A DNA stretch of 64,000 bases from Turritopsis dohrnii (taxonomy: Eukaryota > Cnidaria > Hydrozoa > Anthoathecata > Oceaniidae): assembly GCA_027922465.2 (NCBI GenBank), contig BQMF02000791.1:1-64000 (forward strand). Reading direction: 5' to 3'. The notes beneath the pieces were generated by a model, which was not told the origin of the DNA, did not search any database, and worked only from the letters and a program-made list of their open reading frames with translations. Positions 47,560 to 59,608 of this stretch are shown one piece after another. The stretch's first letter is position 1. Each line of letters begins with the position of its first letter. The position numbers and the translations under genes are program-made.

Positions 47560-50500
47560 TTGGGTTATGTCAAATATGTGAAGAACCTATCGAAAGAAGA
47601 TCAAACCCTCCTTAATCAATCGAATCTAAACAATTTCATTCCATGGAGAGCCGTATGGAAGGAAAGTTCTGTGTCAACCCCATGCAGAGTGGTATTTGAT
47701 GCTTCAATGCCAACAAGGAGTGGATATTCACTAAATGACATATTGGCTAAAGGCAGAAATAACATGAACCGGCTTGTGGATATCTTCATCCGGTGGAGAG
47801 GACACGTTGTAGCACTTCACACTGACGTACGAAAGATGTACAACTCAATTCAACTCGACAAATCTCACTGGGGATTACAACGTTATCTTTGGCAAGAGTC
47901 ACTGGACCCATCACAACCTCCTGAAGAGAAGGTGATCATGACACTCATTTACGGGGTGAAATCTAGTGGCAACCAGGCTGAAAAAGGACTAAGGGAAACT
48001 GCCAAACTCCTCAAAGATGATTATCCCAGAGTCTACATAGTCCTGACGAAAGATACGTACATTGACGATTGTTTGTCAGGAGCTGAATCCAAATCACAAG
48101 TCCTCATTCTTGCAGACGGTTTGGAAATTGTCGTTAGTCATGGTGGATGGTTACTGAAGGGATTTACTTTCTCTGGTGAACACCCTCAAGAAGCAATGTC
48201 AAGTGATGGCAAATCAGTATCAGTTGCCGGTCTAAAGTGGTACCCCAAAGATGATGTCATCTCAATCGATGTTCAAGAGTTAAATTTTGCGAAGAAACAC
48301 CGTGGACGCAAGCCAACCTCAGATTCAACAATCCCAACCAATCTTACCAGGCGTCATTGCGTCTCAAAGGTTGGAGAACTGTACGACATCACTGGTCTTA
48401 TCACACCAATTATCGCCACAATGAAAATGGACCTTCATGAGTTGGTCAAGCGAAAGATGGAGTGGGACGATATTCTGCCTGACAACCTACGAAACGTATG
48501 GGTATCTCACTTTCAAATGATGAATGAAATCAAAGACATCCGCTACAAACGTGCTGTTGTCCCAGAAGATGCCGGAAACCTTGACATCCAAACACTCGAC
48601 TTTGGTGATGCAAGTCCAAAAATGGCATGCAGCTCAATCTATGTGCGCTTTAAAAGAAAGAATGGTGACTATTCATGCCAATTGATATTTGCAAGATCAA
48701 AAGTCGTACCCGAAGATTACACCCAACCAAGAGGAGAATTATTTGCAGCTGTACTCAATACCCACACTGGTCACATCGTCAAACGTGCATTTGGGGAAAA
48801 ACACAAATCATTCTTCAAATTCACAGATTCCCAAATTGCATTGTACTGGATCTGCAACGAGAACCTCAGTCTGAAGCAATGGACAAGAAATCGTGTCGTA
48901 GATATCTTGAGGTTCACTGATCAAACTCAATGGCAATATGTTAAATCCGAAAACATGATTGCTGATGCTGGCACTCGAAGATGCTCTTCAATCGACATCA
49001 TCCAACCTGACTCTCACTGGATCAATGGATATGATTGGATGAAGTTGTCACCATCTGAATTTCCAGCTTTTTCGAAAGAAGAAATATCATTGAGTGCACA
49101 AGAAACCCAACTGATGAGGAAGGAAATAAAGGAACCCCCGGCTCAACCAGATGAAGTCAACGCATGCCTTGCTTCAACATCAACAAGGGAAACTTCACAG
49201 TACTACAACTTTTCCAGATACTTGATTGATCCAAAATCAAGAAGCTTCTCCCAAGTTGTCAGAATCTTGGTCCTTGTCCGAAAATTCATCAAATCCTACC
49301 TAAAGATCACATCCATCAAACCTCGACACATGAAGTGTGACGTTGAAGATGATATCAAAGAAGTTGAAAGATATTTCTTTCGAAAAGCCACTCAAGAAAT
49401 CATCAAATTTGTTTCACCACAGAAGTACAACAGAATCTCCCAGATGAAGGATGGCATCATCTACTATACAGGCCGAATACTTCCTACTGATGAAGCATCA
49501 ATTCTCGGCAAGGTCACCTCGGTGATGAAAGATTTGAGCACGCTCAATTTCTTTGTTCCAATCATTGACAAAGGATCACCATTAGCATATTCCATCGTTA
49601 ATGAAGTTCACTGGTCACACCCAACAGCAAAGCACTCTGGTGTAGAAACCACATGGCGATATGTACTTCAAGTTGCATACATCATTGAAGGAAGGTCTCT
49701 CGTAAAACTCATTCGATCCTCATGTACAAGATGCAGATACTTGATGAAGCAACAACTTGATGTAGCAATGGGACCGTTGTCACCAGACAACTTCACTATT
49801 GCACCGGCATTCTACATTGGTCAGACAGATCTTGCTGGACCGCTCCTCTCCTACTCAAACCACCATAAGCGCACAACTGTCAAAATTTGGTTGGTGGTTT
49901 TCTGTTGCGCAACTACAACTGCTATAAAGATTAAGGTCATGGAAGATTATTCCACCACATCATTTCTCCAAGCCTTCACAAGATTGGCATGCGAAGTGGG
50001 ATACCCGAAGAAGCTGCTTGTCGACGAAGGCAGCCAACTTGTCAAGGGATGCGAAACAATGAGACTGGACTTCCAAGACCTCAGCAACAAAATTAGTAAA
50101 AATTCAACAATGGAATATTCCACATGTCCAGTTGGAGGCCATAACATTAATGGACGTGTTGAACGGAAGATCAGGGAAATTCGTCTATCCATTGAAAAGT
50201 CCGTTCATCAACAACGCTTATCAATTTTGCAATGGGAAACTCTCACTTCCTCAATTGCTAATTCAATCAACAGCCTTCCAATTGCAGTCAGGAATTTCAA
50301 AGGCGATTTCGAGATGGCAAACCTTATCACCCCCAACCGTTTAATGTTGGGCAGGAACAATGACCGATGTCCCACACAACCGTTGCAAGTCTCGAACGAT
50401 TCAGACAAAATCATCAGGTCGAACAAGAAGATTTTCGATGCGTGGTTTGAATGTTGGTTGACAGCTCATGTACCATCCCTGATGCATCAACCGAAATGGT

Positions 50501-50736
50501 TCAATTCAGACCGTGATCTCAAGGAAGGTGACGTGGTGTTATTCACGAAACAAGAGTCGAACCTCTCTTCAGAATATCAGTTTGGTATGATTAAGTCGAT
50601 AAGTCGAGACCGAGACGAAAGAGTTCGAAAAGTGGTTGTGGAATATCAGAATGCCAATGAACAGGTGAAACGTGAGACCACACGTTCAGTTCGAACTCTG
50701 ATACTAATTCTTGGTGCTGACGAAATTGAAATGTGA
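47560..50736 (+). CDS. BEL/Pao reverse transcriptase, RNase H and integrase region
   Basis: The frame is open from the codon after the TAA at 47490 and contiguous in phase with the gag-protease frame; it has no ATG at its head (47560 is TTG), so it should be made as part of the upstream polyprotein. RT motifs are HTDVRKMYNSIQL (about residue 88) and YIDDCLSG (Asp 169-170). RNase H begins near LDFGDASPKM (about 347). The integrase has an HHCC zinc site (HPTAKHSG...SCTRCRYL, about 687-730) and catalytic Asp757, Asp822 and Glu868. A DUF5641-like end follows. No internal stops in 1058 codons. Confidence 0.92.
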   Translation: MGYVKYVKNLSKEDQTLLNQSNLNNFIPWRAVWKESSVSTPCRVVFDASMPTRSGYSLNDILAKGRNNMNRLVDIFIRWRGHVVALHTDVRKMYNSIQLDKSHWGLQRYLWQESLDPSQPPEEKVIMTLIYGVKSSGNQAEKGLRETAKLLKDDYPRVYIVLTKDTYIDDCLSGAESKSQVLILADGLEIVVSHGGWLLKGFTFSGEHPQEAMSSDGKSVSVAGLKWYPKDDVISIDVQELNFAKKHRGRKPTSDSTIPTNLTRRHCVSKVGELYDITGLITPIIATMKMDLHELVKRKMEWDDILPDNLRNVWVSHFQMMNEIKDIRYKRAVVPEDAGNLDIQTLDFGDASPKMACSSIYVRFKRKNGDYSCQLIFARSKVVPEDYTQPRGELFAAVLNTHTGHIVKRAFGEKHKSFFKFTDSQIALYWICNENLSLKQWTRNRVVDILRFTDQTQWQYVKSENMIADAGTRRCSSIDIIQPDSHWINGYDWMKLSPSEFPAFSKEEISLSAQETQLMRKEIKEPPAQPDEVNACLASTSTRETSQYYNFSRYLIDPKSRSFSQVVRILVLVRKFIKSYLKITSIKPRHMKCDVEDDIKEVERYFFRKATQEIIKFVSPQKYNRISQMKDGIIYYTGRILPTDEASILGKVTSVMKDLSTLNFFVPIIDKGSPLAYSIVNEVHWSHPTAKHSGVETTWRYVLQVAYIIEGRSLVKLIRSSCTRCRYLMKQQLDVAMGPLSPDNFTIAPAFYIGQTDLAGPLLSYSNHHKRTTVKIWLVVFCCATTTAIKIKVMEDYSTTSFLQAFTRLACEVGYPKKLLVDEGSQLVKGCETMRLDFQDLSNKISKNSTMEYSTCPVGGHNINGRVERKIREIRLSIEKSVHQQRLSILQWETLTSSIANSINSLPIAVRNFKGDFEMANLITPNRLMLGRNNDRCPTQPLQVSNDSDKIIRSNKKIFDAWFECWLTAHVPSLMHQPKWFNSDRDLKEGDVVLFTKQESNLSSEYQFGMIKSISRDRDERVRKVVVEYQNANEQVKRETTRSVRTLILILGADEIEM

Positions 50737-50761
50737 ATTGGACAATCAATTTTTCATATCT

Positions 50762-50771
50762 CCTGGGGGAG
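50762..50771 (+). promoter_or_regulatory. Polypurine tract of the BEL/Pao element
   Basis: CCTGGGGGAG directly precedes the 3' LTR. It is the expected plus-strand priming site for reverse transcription. Confidence 0.7.
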
Positions 50772-51435
50772 TGTAAAGGCATTCACCTTTAGTTCAGGTG
50801 TTTTCAATGTTTTTCTTTGTTTGGCATTTTTCATGTATTTTTTAGTATTATTTGTATTTCTGTGTACTTTCTAGTCTTGGTTAATATATATTTTATGTTA
50901 ATTTATGTCATTTTGTCATTTTTGCATATTTAATTCTAGGTCTGTAAATTATACTCTTTCTCATGTGTGACTATAAAGCTCCCACTTTCACTTTCTCAGT
51001 CAGTTCATAACAGACCTTCAAGGAGTGAACATCAACTTAGTTATTTTTTAACACTTGGATTTAGTCATCAATTTCAAGTCAACTTTCAGACTATGAACCT
51101 TTAAAATGGTCTACTACTCTTCATGTGTAGTCAACACTCACTATATGAAACTCACCCACTCAATTCAGCTTGTTCACAAGCCTCATACTCAGGCAAGCTG
51201 GTAAGTTTTTTTTTTGTCTTGGCTTTTCATTCTTTTGCTTTTGCTCAGGTTTTGTTTTCATGGGAGCAACTTAGGTTTCTTTTTCACTTATATATCAAAT
51301 TTCATATAGATTTCTCACATAGACATGAATATTTTTCTCAACTCAGTTTTTGTATTTATTTACAGTTTGAACTTGTTCAATATCAATCTAAAGTTCCAAA
51401 CACTTGTGTCGTCAATTTTTCTCACTGATACTACA
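50772..51435 (+). repeat. 3' LTR of the BEL/Pao element
   Basis: 664 bp, aligned without gaps to the 5' LTR with three substitutions. Ends ACTACA and is followed by the AAACA duplication (51436-51440). Confidence 0.95.
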
Positions 51436-54400
51436 AAACATGCATACACATACAAAATACACGAAGGTCTTTCATATTTAAAAAGGCTTGGAGCAAAAAT
51501 AAAACAAGAAATACCTTTTCTTCCACACACCATGTATTGGCACTGTTTTCATATTTTAAACTTCAAGAAAACTTCTTTCAAAAAACAGAATAACCACACT
51601 GTAATTTAATTTTGTGAACATGATAAGTTCCCAACAGTAATGCAATTCTTTATATAAAATTATAAGCTGTATTAACTTCTTTTAAAGCCATATTTCCATC
51701 AAAGAAACTTTTAGCAAACTACACACGTTCTTTCGCTGCCATTTTTAAAACGTTTTGTGGACGATCACATGGCATGGCGAAAATCAGCCAATAAACTATC
51801 GCTATTTAAGTGGAGGTGGCTAAATTAGCACCCTTTCGTAGAAATCGGGCATTATGCACCAATGACAATTAAGACGGCTTTTTTATGAACCAATGAAATT
51901 TAAGAAACAAAAATGCGTAGGTTTGGACAGTAAGATGAAAAAACAGGAGAAAGACGATCGTAAAGTATTTCTTGCTTACGCAGAAATCCAAAAAAAAACA
52001 GAACAAGATGCCCTACCGGGCAGAAGGATTTCTGCAAGCTTTGCTGCTGAAAATGAAACAAAAATGCAACACGAGCAGCCTAGATTCGTCCTGCTAAACT
52101 AAAACAGTCACATCATTCAACTCGAGAAGCATCAGCATTAAATCAACAAAAATGTTGATGCGATTGACAATGTTCGTCAAGAAAGTCAGTCTACATTAAC
52201 GGAAAAAAGAGGCTTTTCTTTATGTTACGGTAGAGATTATTTATGAAGATCTATTGGTATGAATAAGCGGAATGATTGTTACTGGATATTTGCCACCCAC
52301 GCACTCCAAAAAGTGCATTGACACAATACGAAACTCTAATTTAACCACATCAAACATAATGAATTCTATAAAAAGATTCTGTGTATAATGGCGGCAACCA
52401 ATACATCATTTGGACAGCACAATAATTATATAAAGTTTCTACATTGATCTCCTCAGGATGAAAAAGATATATATGTAATATCACAATAATTGTTACTTAG
52501 AAATTAAAATTCATATCTAATCTAAAAGTTAAAAAAAAACAACAACATACATAGGGAGCAAAGAGATATGGTGATAGAGCCAGAATACATCCAAACATTG
52601 CTAGTAAATATAGTATAAATAGCTGTATTAGAGTAATTATATTGGTGATGCTGGGGGGAGCAGCTAAAAGGAAGCTAAGCTGAGCTTTAAGAATCCAAAA
52701 GCTTCTAAAAATTGACTTCAGACATGCGTATACATACAAATACACAAAGGTCTTTCATATTTCAAAAGGCTTGGAGCAAAAATAAAACAAGAAATACCTT
52801 TTCTTCCACACCATGTATTGGCATTTCTTTCAAAAAACCGAATAACCACGCTGTAATTTAATTTTGAGAACATGACAAGTTCCCAACAGTAATGCAATTC
52901 TTTATATAAAATTATAAGCTGTATTAACTTCTTTTAAAGCCATATTTTCATCAAAGAAACTTTTAGCAAACTACACACTGTCACACGTTTTTTCGCTGCC
53001 ATTTTTAAAACGTTTTGAAGACGATCACATGGCATGGCGAAAATCAGCCAATAAACTATCGCTATTGAAGTTAGGGTGGCTAAATTAGCACCCTTTCGTA
53101 GAAATCGGGCATTATGCACCAATGACAATTAAGACGGCTTTTTTATGAACCAATGAAATTTAAGAAACAAAAATGCGTAGGTTTGGACAGTAAGATGAAA
53201 AAAAAAAAAACAAGATGCCCTACCGGGCAGAAGGATTTCTGCAAGCTTTGCTGCTGAAAATGCCACAAAAATGCAACACTAGCACACTAGTCCTGCAAAA
53301 CTAAGGCAGTCACATCATTCAGCTCGAGAAGCATCAGCATTAAATAAACAAAAATATTGATGCGACTGACAATGTTCGTCAAGAAAGTCAGCCTACCATA
53401 ACATAAAAAAGGGGCTTTTCTTTATGCTATCGCGGAGATCATTTATGAAGATCTGTTTTTTTGTACGAATAAGCTGAATGATTGTTACTGGATATTTGCC
53501 ACCCACGTACTCCAAAAAAGTGCATCGACACAATACGAAACTTTAATTTAACCACATTAAATATAACGAATCCTATAAAAAGATTGTGTATACTGGCGGT
53601 AACCAACATATCCTTTGGGCAGCACAAACTAATTTATATAAAGTTTCTATATTGATCTCCTCAGAATGAAAAATATAAATATCACAATAATAATTACTTA
53701 GAAATTAAAGCTAATATCTAATCTAAAAGTTAAAAACATACGTAGGGAGAAAAGAGATAAGCTGATATAGCCAGAATACATCCAAAAATTGCTACTAAAT
53801 ATAGTGTAAATAGCTGTATAAAGTGCCATAATGTTGATGGTGATGTTGTTGGGGAGGAGGAGCTGAAAGGAAGCTAAGCTGAGCTTTAAAAATCCAAAAG
53901 CTTCTAAAAATTGACTTCAAACATGCATACACATACAAAATACACGAAGGTCTTTCATATTTAAAAAGGCTTGGAGCAAAAATAAAACAAGAAATACCTT
54001 TTCTTCCACACACCATGGCACTGTTTTCATATTTTAAACTTCAAGAAAACTTCTTTCAAAAAACAGAATAACCACACTGTAATTTAATTTTGTGAACATG
54101 ATAAGTTCCCAACAGTAATACAATTCTTTACATAAAGTTATAAGCTGTATTAACTTCTTTTAAAGCCATATTTCCATCAAAGAAACTTTTAGCAAACTAC
54201 ACACGTCCTTTCGCTGCCATTTTTAAAACGTTTTGTGGACGATCACATGGCATGGCGAAAATCGCTATTTAGTGGAGGTGGTTAAATTAGCACCCTTTCG
54301 TAGAAATCGGGCATTATGCACCAATGACAATTAAGACGGCTTTTTTATGAACCAATGAAATTCGAGAAACAAATATGCGCCGGTTTGGACAGGATGAAAA

Positions 54401-54470
54401 AAAAAAAAAATTCAGAAAAACACGGACGATCGTAAAGTATTTCTTGCTTACGCAGAAATCCAAAAATGTT
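51436..54470. repeat. 1.2-kb tandem satellite, right part of unit 6 and units 7-8
   Basis: Satellite sequence resumes at the exact point left by the LTR element. Unit starts are at 52004 and 53211; unit 7 is the most divergent copy. A plus frame of 69 codons (51893-52102, Lys-rich start MKFKKQKCVGLDSK) spans the unit 6/7 junction only because this junction keeps the extra segment of about 65 bp that is deleted from junctions 1-4. No function is recognised. The array fades out after GCAGAAATCCAAAAA near 54470. Confidence 0.92.
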
Positions 54471-55864
54471 AAAATCGAGTACTTCACTACTTGGTTATTA
54501 AGTAATTTTAATATCAGACATACTCACCATAGATACCGGTAGCAATGGATGGGAATGCCTACATAAAGATTATAGTTATCAAGAAACAATATTTGGGTTT
54601 GTTACAAAAGTATTAGCATTTTTGTCCATCCGACATGATAACTGTTTGTTTCAATATTTTTTGGCTATTATCCTTGTAGAAATCATGTTTTGGAATTTTG
54701 TAAATTCTATTCTAGTATACTTTTGAAAAACGTTTGCATAATATTGTACCATAAACGCGCTGTTTTTTATATAGCCCTAAGTATCGATTTGTCCGTCCGA
54801 CATAAAACAAGCATTTTTGTAACAGACCCATTTATATTCATATTTTGATTAATTGATTAATATACAAATTACACCTCATAATTCTATAGCAACTATCAAC
54901 AAGATTTTCATAAGAGCTGCCAGATTTATTAAGAAAATAAAAAAATCGCTACCCAACGATCTTGTGCTGCAATAAGCATGCTGGAAGCATATAGACTCCT
55001 ACTACAAACGATCAATTGCTTGCAAAAAACTTATTAAATTAACTTATTAACTTATTATTGAAACAACATAACTAACAAAATCAGGGAAAGCCTTCATATG
55101 AATCTTTCAAAGGATGTTTATCAGGAGACGTACTGGATAGGATTACTTTTGGCTCCCTTTCAACAGGAATGAGAATTCACCATAGAAAGTTTTTATATTA
55201 CTAACGTGATTAATATATATTATTGCTGACCTATAATAGCAACATCAACTTTGCAATTTTAGTTTTATCTCAGTACTGAATTTTGGTTATGCTTATTTTG
55301 TATGTCCGATACCACCACTGTCTATGGCAAATCTTCTGTGACAAAACTAGATTTCACTTACACTTACCCACGTAGTCTCCTGTTTAAGTCTTACCTTTTA
55401 GTCTAAATAACCAGATTTTAATTAACTGCAAAACATAGTATATTTTCTTGAATATTGTATTGCATTATATAATTCATTAAATTTTATTACATATTTTATT
55501 GTCGTATAGTTACTTAATTTAGTTTAAGATTTGTTTATTTACATATTCAATTTTTTCCCTCTACTAATTACACATCATTATTACCCTAAACTTTGGGTTC
55601 TTTGTTCTTTTTTTTTCCTACTAGTTATGCTAACCTAAATTCTTAAAGCTTTCTTTCCTGGCTGTTTTTTCAGCTTTTAGATTTTAGTTCATAGTGTACA
55701 TTTGAATAAAATTATTTTATATGCACCTAATTTTTGCACTCATATATGTTTTCTTTTGTAACATTTTTCATTTATATATACATATGGTATGTCCACATCA
55801 GTATTGTGCTGCATTTTTTAATGACATTCTTTACCAAGCAAATTATCTATCTATCTATCTATTT
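54471..55864 (+). mobile_element. LINE relic with (TATC)n tail
   Basis: Near 54890-55010 the plus strand encodes a decayed non-LTR RT C-terminal motif (LNKIIRAAARFIKKIKKS, then ACWKHIDSYYKRSI in a shifted frame). The region ends with GTCCACATCAG near 55795 and a CTAT microsatellite at about 55843-55863, like the tail at 30107-30137. The left limit is uncertain and 54471-54880 has nothing recognisable. Confidence 0.55.
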
Positions 55865-55949
55865 ACAACTAAGTCAATCAGCAATATGACAGAACTCTAA
55901 AACGCATGTCACATGATGAAAAAATAAAATAAGAACATTTTTCTTACCC

Positions 55950-56346
55950 AAACCTATTGGGAAACTACCTCCACTGCAAAGACAGGAAAGAGTTGACATT
56001 ATTATTACCACCTTTGAAAGAGGTGAAAGAAAAATGACAATACTGACATCTCGTATTGATGACAGTGATGAAGAGCTGTGGAGAAGGTTTCATCAAGCAG
56101 ATCGTTTTTAAAAGCATCCTTAGAATATGGAAAGAACGAATCAGATTTGCTAAAGAAAAACAATTGCGGTAGGCAATCAAATTTAGGGGATTCACCTCGA
56201 TTATCAATGCAAAAAAATCATATTTCAGTTTACCTGATGAAACTGATCCAACTTTGGATGACGACATTGATATATTGTTTAAGGATGAAATTGACGCGAA
56301 ACCATCAATTTTACCTAAAAAGATAATCCCCAATGATATTCCATGA
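55950..56346 (+). other. Unassigned exon-like coding remnant
   Basis: Plus-strand frames give LPPLQRQERVDIIITTFERG, DDSDEELWRRFHQ, and then in another frame KSYFSLPDETDPTLDDDID ending DIP and TGA at 56344. The acidic, ordered composition looks protein-like, but at least one frame change is needed and no family was recognised. Could be the 3' end of a host gene or a transposon remnant. Confidence 0.3.
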
Positions 56347-57243
56347 CAGTATACTAAAAAAAGTGCTAAAACGTTAAAAATTGTATTTATTATTTTCTTT
56401 ATTTAATTATTATTATTTAATGAATTGTTCTTTCATACTTAACATACTTGATTTTCCTGCTTTCCTCTTTAAGTGTCATCCTCAGTTCCATACTTGACGG
56501 AATTAATGGATGGTCTCGTAGTTAATTGGATTTCTTTCGTTTGTTACAATCTGTATGTAAAAGAGAAACTAATGTTGACCGCTGAGAAAATTTAGCGATT
56601 AATTAATGACGTCATCGATGACATCTGTTTCTGTGCTTTTGAGAAATAATCACTTTCACTCCAGCTGAAGGCTAACAACCAGAAAGTGTACTTGAAAACT
56701 AATGCTGATAATATCTTTTCAAAAAAAGTTGAAAAAATGACGCAAAGAATAAATACATACAACGATATGATAATATTGTGTTAATGCAATACGTGGGAAA
56801 ACACAGACGTATTATTGGAAATTCAATACAGTTTTGAATTTTATAATGCGCTGAAAGAACGCGGGGTAAATGGAAAAGTGATGACTACTGTGCCTTTTCT
56901 TCTCAAGTTTAAAGTAGAAGTTTGTGATCTAACAAATCCCGATGCGAAGCATAGGTGTTTTACATGTGCCTCCTCTCCTTCAAATATCATTATGTTTCTG
57001 CCATATTCCCTTACATAAAAACCATCCTATACAGGAGTGGCGCGTAAGAAGGGCGTTTGACAGCAGCAAGTTGAGAAGTTTGTGTTTCCTTGGCTATTCC
57101 GTTTAAATTATCGGTCAAATATCCAATCTCTATCAATCTTTGTCTTCTCAAAATATCGTTTCCGTAGGTTAGAAACATGATATCTCTGAAATTGTCTAGT
57201 GACAGTGACATTGTCTAGTGACAAAAGCTAACTAAATAAATTG

Positions 57244-57278
<35 letters not shown>

Positions 57279-58212
57279 TGGGCGCATATAGGCGTGTGTT
57301 CAGGGCCAGTAAAGAAAAACAAACAAAAAATAAATATGCAACTACAACAACAAAAACAACAACAGAAAAAAAAACAACAAATGAAAAGAACATAACATTA
57401 TCATAACATTAACATTACATTAACATTATGTATGATATGTCTTTTCACTTTCAAGTATCGTTTAAGTTACTTGCAGGTTTTTCTTGTTGGCTTAATCCCC
57501 CCCTGTCAAAATTATTTGACTAAGCAGCTCCGGGCAGATACACACACTCTCTCTCTCTCTCTTTCTGCTGCGTAAGAAGAAGTAGCCGCCATAGGAAAAC
57601 GATTCACTAAAAAAAAGTGAATTAGAGAATTAATTTTGTGCTTACATTGTCAAATCAAAGGTTAGATATTTTTTATAAAAAATGGAAATATAATCGCTGA
57701 TTCACGATATTATCGAAAGCTCCCTCCTCCTCCCTTTCCCCGACACGCCGAAAGTTCCGTATAAGCAAGAACATGGTAGGCAGAGAGGGGAGACGATACG
57801 TAATAAAAGGACACGAAGAGACATGACGTAATATTTCTAGCATTTGATTGGATATTGAAAATTGTCAACATGTGCATTTTCAGTGTGTAGGAAGTACAAA
57901 TAAGACTACGAGCCGGTGGCTTTAGTAACACTTGTTGTTGATTTGATATTACTGATTTTTTTTGTCTGTAGTTACTTTCTCACTTTAACTGTGCGAGTAC
58001 TGTGTTGAATTTTGTTTTTATCGTTACTTTTCCTTGTGAGTAACTTTATTTTCATTTTACTATACGTAGCTGCACAAAGATCTGAAACGAAACTTCATGG
58101 GTATAATTATATTGCTTTCATTTTCCGAGTGACATATAATTTAATTCTCACAATTTGAGTGTTTTAGAGAAACGTATTATATATATTTATATACATACGT
58201 ATACTATATAAC
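56347..58212. other. Mostly non-coding; possible small coding remnants and microsatellites
   Basis: A plus frame at 56815-57018 and a minus frame at 57211-57011 (SLDNFRDIMFLTYGNDIL) look mildly protein-like, but no family was assigned. An (AAT)n microsatellite lies at about 57242-57275 and (CT)n at 57547-57563. 57950-58210 should include the 5' region of the RNF217-like gene. Confidence 0.35.
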
Positions 58213-59529
58213 ATGGATCTTGTGTTTCCAATCAAGAAATCGTATTCACTGCCTTCTTCAAAGAAGATGATTAGGAATTCGAGTATTGCGGTTGATTCAC
58301 GTATCAGATCTTCGTCCATGACATTGCCATCATCCTCAAGTAAATTTTTAAGAGATCATTTCACCTGCGACATTAGAAATAAAGATTCTTTTATTTATGA
58401 TGTTGATATGGTTGATTTTCACCATAAAAAAACTAGTGGTACAGTTAAAACTGGTGAAATTGTTGTTGATAATGATGGATTGGCAAGTAGTAAGATGGAA
58501 TCTAACAACATGAATGATTTGGTGGGAAATGAGTCAAGTTCTGGCAACCACACTGATTTGATTGATAGCGTTACTGAAAATGACAATGATCAACAACAGG
58601 AAGGGGAGAATGACGACGATAGTCAAAATTTCTACATATTGCAAGATGAAGTAGCATCTGCTGAAGGATATGTGCTACATAAGGAAGCAGAAATCATAGA
58701 AGATGACCCAGTGATGATGACTTGCAGTATTTGCTATGAAGATTACTCATGCTTAATTTTATATTGCATTAGCTGTGATTCATTTTTATGTTTACAATGT
58801 TTAAAGGAATATATCAATGAGAAAATCCTCACTGGAATTATACGCATACTGTGTCCAGGAGATACTTGTACTAAAATCCTCTCAGATCAGCTGATTTCTG
58901 TGTACAGTCCAGCCCATGTATCAATCTACATGAAAAATAAAATAGAATATGAGCAAGATCCAAATAAGAAAACTTGTCCTGGTTGTCACAAAGTTGAGAT
59001 ACTTCCAGAAGTAAGGAAAAACTATAAAATGAGATGTCAAGTTTGTAGTACTATATGGTGCTTTAGCTGCCATGCCCCTTGGCATTGGAATATGACATGC
59101 AAAAAGTACCAAAAAGATATAGAAGGACCAGGCAAAAAGGCATTGAAATACTGGGCAAAGAGCAAAAGGAATAGACTTGACTCTACTACTGCCAGTAATG
59201 CAAGAAAATGTCCCTCCTGTCATTTTTATATTGAGAAAATTACAGGCTGTGATCACATGAACTGCAGTAAGTGTCACACTGATTTTTGCTACAAATGTGG
59301 TAAGAAGTTTCGTAAAATAAAATGGCTTGGTGACCATTATAGTGTTTATTCCTTTTTTGGCTGTAAATATAACTTGCATCCTGAAAGACCTGTTTTGCGT
59401 GTTTCAATACGCAGCGCCTATTTAGTTGGTGGTGTCATTCTTTTTCCTGTGGTGGTTGGTGGATTAATTCTGTTTGGTGTTTTTTTGGGTCCATGTTTCC
59501 TAACTTTAAAGTGTATAAAATGTTGTTGA
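58213..59529 (+). CDS. RNF217: RBR-type E3 ubiquitin ligase, RNF217-like
   Basis: 438 residues, one exon. The N-terminal 165 residues are Ser/Asp-rich and probably disordered. RING1 starts at CSICYEDY (Cys about 171) and continues through CDSFLCLQCLKEYI. The IBR zinc region (about 250-305) has CPGCHKVE, RCQVC and IWCFSCHAPWHW. RING2 (about 335-375) has CPSCHFYIEKITGCDHMNC, with Cys346 in GCDHM as the expected ubiquitin-accepting residue, then FCYKCG. A post-RING GDHYSVYSFFGCKYNLHPERP stretch and a hydrophobic segment (about 400-430) with a Cys-rich end match the RNF217 branch, which is membrane-anchored. All catalytic and zinc residues appear present. Confidence 0.9.
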   Translation: MDLVFPIKKSYSLPSSKKMIRNSSIAVDSRIRSSSMTLPSSSSKFLRDHFTCDIRNKDSFIYDVDMVDFHHKKTSGTVKTGEIVVDNDGLASSKMESNNMNDLVGNESSSGNHTDLIDSVTENDNDQQQEGENDDDSQNFYILQDEVASAEGYVLHKEAEIIEDDPVMMTCSICYEDYSCLILYCISCDSFLCLQCLKEYINEKILTGIIRILCPGDTCTKILSDQLISVYSPAHVSIYMKNKIEYEQDPNKKTCPGCHKVEILPEVRKNYKMRCQVCSTIWCFSCHAPWHWNMTCKKYQKDIEGPGKKALKYWAKSKRNRLDSTTASNARKCPSCHFYIEKITGCDHMNCSKCHTDFCYKCGKKFRKIKWLGDHYSVYSFFGCKYNLHPERPVLRVSIRSAYLVGGVILFPVVVGGLILFGVFLGPCFLTLKCIKCC

Positions 59530-59608
59530 GTTATATTTGATTCACATAACGTATTTCTTGGAGGTGTATGCCTCCACAGTGTTTTCAATGTAAGGAAGAA
59601 CACTTTAT
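59530..59608 (+). other. Proximal 3' flank of the RNF217-like gene
   Basis: Presumed 3' UTR between the stop codon and an inserted MITE. No polyadenylation signal within it. Confidence 0.4.

Larger units (their letters stand above)
43834..51435 (+). mobile_element. BEL/Pao LTR retrotransposon, young insertion
   Basis: Two 664-bp LTRs (TGTAAAGG...ACTACA) differ at only three positions, and flanking AAACA duplications are perfect. Between them lie gag-protease and RT-RNase H-integrase frames in BEL/Pao order. A purine-rich CTGGGGGAG tract sits just left of the 3' LTR. The element interrupts unit 6 of the 1.2-kb satellite. A single in-frame TAA separates the two frames. Confidence 0.97.

Noticed and set aside
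37071..54470. Recurrent 60-100 codon frames in the 1.2-kb satellite as a small gene family
   Set aside because: No domain, start context or splice structure supports them, and several differ between units by frameshifts and deletions. Treated as satellite by-products.
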